39,002 nucleotides of DNA from contig CAKMJS010000034.1 in assembly GCA_927405585.1 (NCBI GenBank), positions 1 to 39,002 of the forward strand. The letters run 5' to 3'. The stretch is from an uncultured Desulfosporosinus sp. (GTDB lineage: Bacteria > Bacillota > Desulfitobacteriia > Desulfitobacteriales > Desulfitobacteriaceae). The stretch's first letter is position 1. Every line of letters begins with the position of its first letter. The notes under the pieces were generated by a model. The model ran no database searches and was not told the DNA's origin. It saw nothing but the letters and a program-made list of their open reading frames with translations. The position numbers were made by a program, and so were the translations under genes. This document shows positions 34,782-39,002 of this stretch, piece after piece.

Positions 34782-35594
34782 CTACTCGTCATAATGTGTT
34801 GGCACATACTTTACCTCGGCGAAATTCTTCGCAACTCGCTCCGTCTCTAGTATTTCTCCACTCTTTCTTCGTATAATCTTATTTCTCCAGATTTCATTTT
34901 TTCTATAGTAGTTACCCCCGATCTTAAGAAACTGGTGATTTTTTTCAAAGACGTGATAAGCAAAATCTAGATTTTGGTCGACTCTCAGGTCACCTTCAAG
35001 GCATTTTTGGGAAAGCCAAAGGCGAAGTTGAAAAGTCTGGTCTGTATGATTGGTAAACTGATAGTCAATATAATTGTAAAAGACTGTGGCACCACTCCCA
35101 AACGGCAAAACCCTACGATCATCAGGAAAAGGATCAAAGCTGTGATGATAGCGCTCTACCACTGTTAACGGGCTATGAATCACGAGCCAATGGATGAGAT
35201 TAGCGATCTGACAAAGTCCTCCACCGGTCCCTGCACGAGCTTCTCCCCGTGAGAGTACCATACCTGGCAAATATCCTTTGCGTTGGGTGGCCAAACCGAC
35301 GATTTTCCAGAATGAAAAGGTTTCACCCGGCCTAATCAGGATTCCATCCAATTTTTCTAGGGCGAGAGCAAGGTTAGTTAACTTGTTATACTGAAGCTGC
35401 AGATCACTGTCTCCCAGCTTTCTTATCAAGACGGACTGATGTTTTTTTACCCTATAGGGTAGTTTTTCAGAACTGCGATGTGAAGCAAACTTCTTATTTT
35501 CAAAAATTCCTTTCAGAAATCTTTGAGACCTTCGGGTCCAGACCGACAGAAAATATAAGACTGGATGTATTTCACTCAGTAGTCTCCTTGCCAT
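34782..35594 (-). CDS. VanW-family protein
   Basis: A 270-residue protein of the VanW family, named after a gene in vanB-type glycopeptide resistance clusters but widespread in Firmicutes with unknown function. The hallmark runs are YNKLTNLALALEKLDG, IRPGETFSFWKIVG and RAGTGGGLCQIANLIHWL with the conserved Cys, followed by ERYHHSFDPFPDD and FGSGATVFYNYIDYQ. The ATG at 35594 is chosen because GGAG lies eight bases upstream; an earlier in-frame GTG at 35612 has no site. No other van genes are near, so glycopeptide resistance should not be inferred. The frame continues open after its stop (34632-34781). Confidence 0.88.
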   Translation of the reverse strand: MARRLLSEIHPVLYFLSVWTRRSQRFLKGIFENKKFASHRSSEKLPYRVKKHQSVLIRKLGDSDLQLQYNKLTNLALALEKLDGILIRPGETFSFWKIVGLATQRKGYLPGMVLSRGEARAGTGGGLCQIANLIHWLVIHSPLTVVERYHHSFDPFPDDRRVLPFGSGATVFYNYIDYQFTNHTDQTFQLRLWLSQKCLEGDLRVDQNLDFAYHVFEKNHQFLKIGGNYYRKNEIWRNKIIRRKSGEILETERVAKNFAEVKYVPTHYDE

Positions 35595-35776
35595 TCCATA
35601 ATCTCCATTCACAATGGTTCAATCTTTATCGTCATTTCTTCACGGTATTAGGTCTCTCCTGCCTAACCCTGCGAAAATGTACAATAGCAATGTGTATGTG
35701 TATTATATATAATAGTTAGCTATAGATAGATCTTAATGATCAGAAAAAAAACCGTTGGCAGAAAAGGAGTAAGAAA

Positions 35777-37024
35777 ATGGGGACAGTACTTTTAGAAGAT
35801 ATCATTAAAGCTGGCCAAGTTCTCAAAAGCATCATTAACAAAACCCCACTCCAACGAAATGACATCCTCTCAGAAAAATACAACTGCAATGTTTATTTGA
35901 AGCGTGAGGATTTACAGGTTGTTCGTTCGTTTAAGATCCGAGGTGCTTTTAATCTGATTCAGAGTATTCCCTCTGCAGGATTAAAGAATGGTGTAGTGTG
36001 CGCCAGTGCTGGTAACCATGCCCAGGGTGTTGCTTATTCCTGTAAAAACTTGAGGATTCCCGGGAGAATATACATGCCCATTACCACCCCAAGACAAAAG
36101 GTCTCGCAAGTCAAACGATTTGGTGGAGATTTTGTCGAAGTCATTCTGACAGGAGACACCTTTGATGATGCTTTTAATGAAGCCAAAGTGCATAGTGACG
36201 CAGAACAGAAATACTTCATTCATCCTTTTAATGACCCTCTGGTAATTGCAGGACAGGGTACCATGGCCATCGAAATCCTCAACGCTATGGAGAATGCGGT
36301 GGATTATGTTTTTGGGGCTATTGGCGGGGGTGGAATGATGTCAGGTGTTGGCACCTACATCAAATGTCTAAGTCCTGAGACCCAGATCATCGGAGTAGAA
36401 CCTCAGGGGGCCTGCTGCATGAAGCAATCCCTTGATAATCATGAAATCGTGACCTTGGATCAGATAGATAAGTTCGTTGACGGTGCAGCAGTAAAGCGAG
36501 TTGGAGACCTAACCTTCGAAATTTGCCAGAAAGTCTTAGATGATGTCATTGTCGTCAGTGAGGGGAAAGTCTGCACAACCATTTTGGAGCTGTACAATGA
36601 TAGCGCCATTGTGGCCGAGCCAGCCGGTGCTCTTTCGATCGCTGCCTTAGATTCCTATAAGGATAAGATCGAAGGTAAAAACGTCGTTTGTATAATCAGT
36701 GGTGGGAATAACGATATTGAACGAACTCCTGAAATTAAAGAGCGCTCCCTCCTCGATCAAGGACTTAAACATTATTTCATCATCAACTTCCCTCAGCGCC
36801 CCGGTGCCCTAAAAGAATTCGTGGTTGATATTCTCGGTCCTAACGACGACATTACGCGCTTCGAGTACACTCAAGTAAACAATAAAGAAAAAGGCCCAAC
36901 CCTTGTCGGAATTGAGCTCACCCGAAAAGAAGATTACCAAATTCTAATTGCTAAAATGGACAAAAAGGGGATTCAATATACCGTCATCAATGAAAACCCC
37001 GAATTGTTTGATCTTCTAATTTAA
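35777..37024 (+). CDS. ilvA: Threonine deaminase (biosynthetic, with regulatory domain)
   Basis: A PLP enzyme that converts threonine to 2-oxobutyrate and ammonia, the first step to isoleucine. The catalytic half has YLKREDLQVVRSFKIRGA with the PLP lysine, CASAGNHAQGVA (substrate loop) and GAIGGGGMMSGV (phosphate-binding glycine loop). The C-terminal 80 residues (HYFIINFPQRPGALKEFV onward) form a single ACT-like regulatory domain, as in the 422-residue Bacillus IlvA, so isoleucine feedback is expected. An AAGGAG site precedes the ATG. No other branched-chain genes are adjacent. A strong hairpin follows at 37046-37092. Confidence 0.93.
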   Translation: MGTVLLEDIIKAGQVLKSIINKTPLQRNDILSEKYNCNVYLKREDLQVVRSFKIRGAFNLIQSIPSAGLKNGVVCASAGNHAQGVAYSCKNLRIPGRIYMPITTPRQKVSQVKRFGGDFVEVILTGDTFDDAFNEAKVHSDAEQKYFIHPFNDPLVIAGQGTMAIEILNAMENAVDYVFGAIGGGGMMSGVGTYIKCLSPETQIIGVEPQGACCMKQSLDNHEIVTLDQIDKFVDGAAVKRVGDLTFEICQKVLDDVIVVSEGKVCTTILELYNDSAIVAEPAGALSIAALDSYKDKIEGKNVVCIISGGNNDIERTPEIKERSLLDQGLKHYFIINFPQRPGALKEFVVDILGPNDDITRFEYTQVNNKEKGPTLVGIELTRKEDYQILIAKMDKKGIQYTVINENPELFDLLI

Positions 37025-37045
37025 TCCCATCAGCACCTCTAGTGA

Positions 37046-37092
37046 AAAGTAGCCACCTGCTTACAATAAGACTTGTAGCAGGTGGCTACTTT
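37046..37092. terminator. Bidirectional terminator between ilvA and the permease gene
   Basis: AAAGTAGCCACCTGC pairs exactly with GCAGGTGGCTACTTT (15 bases each). The loop can extend the stem (CAATAAGACTTG). It stands between convergent genes, 20 bases after ilvA and 10 before the permease stop. Confidence 0.8.
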
Positions 37093-37103
37093 CGATGAAC
37101 CTA

Positions 37104-38495
37104 CTATAATAATCCGACCGCTTTAAAAAGAGTCATGATCATAATTAGCACAGTTGATACTATCAGGACATATAATCCGTTCCAGCGAAATCCGACCTGG
37201 ATCGGAGATTGCTCGGTTAATCCTGATATAGCAATAACGTTAGCAGCAGAAGGCGATACCGAAATCCCCATCGCCCAACTGATGGCCAAAATCAAGGCCA
37301 TATACGTTGGGGTCACGCCGTAAGCTGCAGCTTTAACGGTTCCACCTAGAATGGTAACCGTTATTATCGGATGAACCCCTAATAACGATAGTGTAAGACT
37401 CCCGAAAATTATAAATACGGTAAGCAAGAAAGTATTGCTGCCCACAATTAAGTGTAGAAAAAGCGGTACGTAATCCCCAAGGTGAGAGTATGAGATACTG
37501 GTTGCAAATAATCCCGCTCCGACAAAAAGAACAATTTCACTTTTCAATCTAGGCAGCTTTTCTGTGAAGTAGTCTCCCTTGAACTCTCTGATTAGAACTG
37601 GCAAACGTCTGATCAGGGCTAGCCAGATGACAGGGAAAACCAACGAAACCAGGGAAACGACGATAATCGTGGATATTTGGGTTATCAGTGATACAATGGC
37701 TATCAGAGCGATTAAAGCAATTCCAAAAACGGTTAACTCTATAACTTTCCGCAAATTAATTTCTGCTACTGGCTTAAGCTTTTCGGCTGTAGCAACCACC
37801 TTAACAAAACTAGTCTCTACTCTTCTTGCTTCGAACTTCATCAAGATGAATCCGATTAAACCGGCTATGACAGCGAATAAGATGCCAAAAGGAAAAAACG
37901 TGGGCCATTTGGCTCCAGTTAATTGTATTACCAAGGCTATGGTTGCCGTCGTTGGCGCCCAAAACATGGATGTGGTAAACCCCCTGCTTATGGCCACACT
38001 GAGCAACTTTTTATTGGAACTTTTATCGCTGGCTAAGCTAATCTGATGCACGAGCGGCACAACCGCCATATTAACCAGAGCGCCGATAAACGCAGAAATA
38101 AAACTTACTAGCAAGTAAAAACGGCTGTTGGAATGAACATAGCGTTTAAATACACCTTGTAAGGACTCGAAGTATCCCCCATATTGAATAGGGATACTTA
38201 ACAAGGGTACTAGCGTAAACATAACTACCATGTAGAGGTTTACTTGCAAAGCTTGCTTCCATATACTTAACGGGGCATGATATAAAATTAATAGACTGAT
38301 GCTTAACGCACAGGATACATAACTAATCACCTTCACAGAACCAGTGACAACCGTTAAGCTTAGTGAGAGAACAATGACCAGAAGAATTAGAGTAAGGTCC
38401 CCTATCAAATCCGATTTGATATACAGATTACTTAAAAATATTATCGCCAGACAAAAAGTAATTACGCTGCGAATACGGGTAGTTAATACAACCAT
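37104..38495 (-). CDS. Ion-transporter (IT) superfamily-like permease
   Basis: A 463-residue integral membrane protein with about 11-13 helices. Two similar halves are suggested by NMAVVPLVHQISLASDKSS with ISRGFTTSMFWAPTTATIAL in the first half and LGVHPIITVTILGG with AISWAMGISVSPSAANVIAI in the second. Such paired re-entrant loops occur in DcuC/CitM/ArsB-like carriers. The substrate is not evident; an organic acid is a reasonable guess. The ATG at 38495 is set by an AAGGAG site six bases upstream; the frame is open further but without a better site. A short ORF overlaps its start. Confidence 0.75.
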   Translation of the reverse strand: MVVLTTRIRSVITFCLAIIFLSNLYIKSDLIGDLTLILLVIVLSLSLTVVTGSVKVISYVSCALSISLLILYHAPLSIWKQALQVNLYMVVMFTLVPLLSIPIQYGGYFESLQGVFKRYVHSNSRFYLLVSFISAFIGALVNMAVVPLVHQISLASDKSSNKKLLSVAISRGFTTSMFWAPTTATIALVIQLTGAKWPTFFPFGILFAVIAGLIGFILMKFEARRVETSFVKVVATAEKLKPVAEINLRKVIELTVFGIALIALIAIVSLITQISTIIVVSLVSLVFPVIWLALIRRLPVLIREFKGDYFTEKLPRLKSEIVLFVGAGLFATSISYSHLGDYVPLFLHLIVGSNTFLLTVFIIFGSLTLSLLGVHPIITVTILGGTVKAAAYGVTPTYMALILAISWAMGISVSPSAANVIAISGLTEQSPIQVGFRWNGLYVLIVSTVLIMIMTLFKAVGLL

Positions 38496-38587
38496 GTCAA
38501 ACTCCTTATATAAGTGGGTACCCAAGAAGGGATGGTTCTTAGTTCCATCGGAGCTTTCCATATCAGCTCTGCACCTTGTTCAATCAC
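38483..38587 (-). CDS. Candidate 34-residue upstream ORF overlapping the permease start
   Basis: A GTG-initiated frame (IEQGAELIWKAPMELRTIPS, then WVPTYIRSLTWLY) has an AGGGAG site nine bases upstream. It runs through the permease ribosome site and stops 13 bases inside the permease gene in another frame. Translation of it would cover or open the permease start region, as in coupled leader peptides. It is not a recognised family and could be chance. Confidence 0.25.
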   Translation of the reverse strand: MIEQGAELIWKAPMELRTIPSWVPTYIRSLTWLY

Positions 38588-38652
38588 TTGAGCCAACTCC
38601 CTAATGAGAAATCAATTGCCTATCATTATAGACTATTTAACCCCACTGTCCT

Positions 38653-38843
38653 AGTGGAAGTTTTCCTCCAAGCCTGCAAGGTGGACGCTTGCATGCCATG
38701 AGCCAGCCCACCAACAGCAGCCTGCGTGACGGCTTCGCGAGATTGCTCAATTGATGCAGCAGAACCAGCAAGCCATGAGCCGGTACGCCGCCAAGCAGGG
38801 CAAGCCGGCGCCCCAGGTGCTGGCTTACGAATCGGCGGCGTGA
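38653..38843 (+). pseudogene. High-GC foreign-looking coding fragments
   Basis: Two short plus-strand frames with strongly GC-rich third positions. The first ends LRDGFARLLN at TGA (38752-38754). The second begins at an overlapping ATG (TGATG) and reads MQQNQQAMSRYAAKQGKPAP to a TGA at 38841-38843. Composition and codon use differ from every other gene in the window and resemble a high-GC proteobacterial genome, perhaps an integrative-conjugative element. Neither frame has a full gene or a ribosome site. It could be a transferred fragment or an assembly join. Family identity is not established. Confidence 0.4.
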
Positions 38844-38962
38844 CGCTGACCACCTTGGCGATATCCAGCTTCATGCCATACTCATACAGCTGTAAATCCG
38901 AACTGTTGGACTTGCCATATTTGGCAAAAGGACACCACGAAATGAGAATAAACAGAAGGCGG
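38827..38962 (-). pseudogene. Second high-GC fragment near the window end
   Basis: On the minus strand a frame open from about 38962 reads WCPFAKYGKSNSSDLQLYEY, then GMKLDIAKVVSVTPPIRK, and continues into the region where the plus-strand fragment is also protein-like. GC-rich third positions occur in the MKLDIAKVVS part. The two strands cannot both be coding over the overlap, so a junction near 38,845 is suspected. No function is assigned; it may belong to a larger gene beyond the window. Confidence 0.3.
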
Positions 38963-39002
38963 TTTTTAAGAAAGAGCGTCTACTACCTGGTAGGGGGTGA
39001 GG

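Noticed and set aside
34782-35594. VanW as evidence of a vancomycin-resistance cluster
   Set aside because: No vanH, ligase, vanX or vanS/vanR genes are nearby, and VanW proteins are common in Firmicutes without resistance.

Overview
The window looks like chromosome from a low-GC, endospore-forming Firmicute of the Desulfosporosinus/Desulfitobacterium kind (Peptococcaceae). That placement is an inference from gene content: a CotJC-like spore coat manganese catalase, a Spo0E-like phosphatase, a YtfI/YtfJ (GerW-family) sporulation pair, a large diderm-independent set of two-component kinases, twin short chromate transporters and a T-box-controlled DAHP synthase. Shine-Dalgarno sites are strong throughout, and GTG/TTG starts are common. 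No rRNA, tRNA, CRISPR array or intact transposase was seen.

Layout. Positions 1-2188 carry a lipoprotein esterase, a small membrane protein and two candidate tiny ORFs, with clear hairpin terminators. Positions 2189-6690 (minus) are an export operon: ABC ATPase, large FtsX/MacB-type permease and HlyD-type adaptor. It diverges from a TetR regulator (7031), and a TGACCA/TGGTCA palindrome sits inside the operon's promoter. After tetR come a multi-spanning membrane protein that seems to start at an ATT/ATC codon and a DUF6544-like protein. Positions 9504-11693 hold an ECF sigma factor, a zinc-binding anti-sigma factor, and ytfI/ytfJ homologues. Positions 11925-14774 are a class I aminotransferase and a MocR (GntR-aminotransferase) regulator. 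The aminotransferase promoter carries repeated AATTGGATG sites.

Positions 14858-19290 (mostly minus) hold an MBL-fold hydrolase, a decayed response-regulator tail, a HIT protein, two very similar short chromate transporters, a nitroreductase and (plus) the CotJC-like protein. An amidase (19418-20920) converges on a DAHP synthase-chorismate mutase fusion. The fusion's roughly 450-base leader has one full T-box plus a second antiterminator/terminator module without Stem I. Upstream on the minus strand lie a Spo0E-like protein, MutY, a small EamA-type transporter and a PD-(D/E)XK nuclease-DinG/XPD helicase fusion whose stop codon lies in a REP-like hairpin.

Positions 27223-34605 are a signalling block. 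A LivJ-like substrate-binding lipoprotein, a hybrid histidine kinase with receiver and HPt domains, and a REC-GGDEF-HD-GYP response regulator form one overlapping operon, diverging from a GAF-PAS sporulation-type kinase. The simplest reading is ligand sensing outside the cell, then phosphorelay, then cyclic di-GMP turnover. The rest holds a VanW protein with an in-frame open extension past its stop, threonine deaminase (ilvA), an IT-superfamily-like permease, and a terminal stretch (about 38,650-38,880) of clearly higher GC that looks foreign to the rest and could be transferred DNA or an assembly join.
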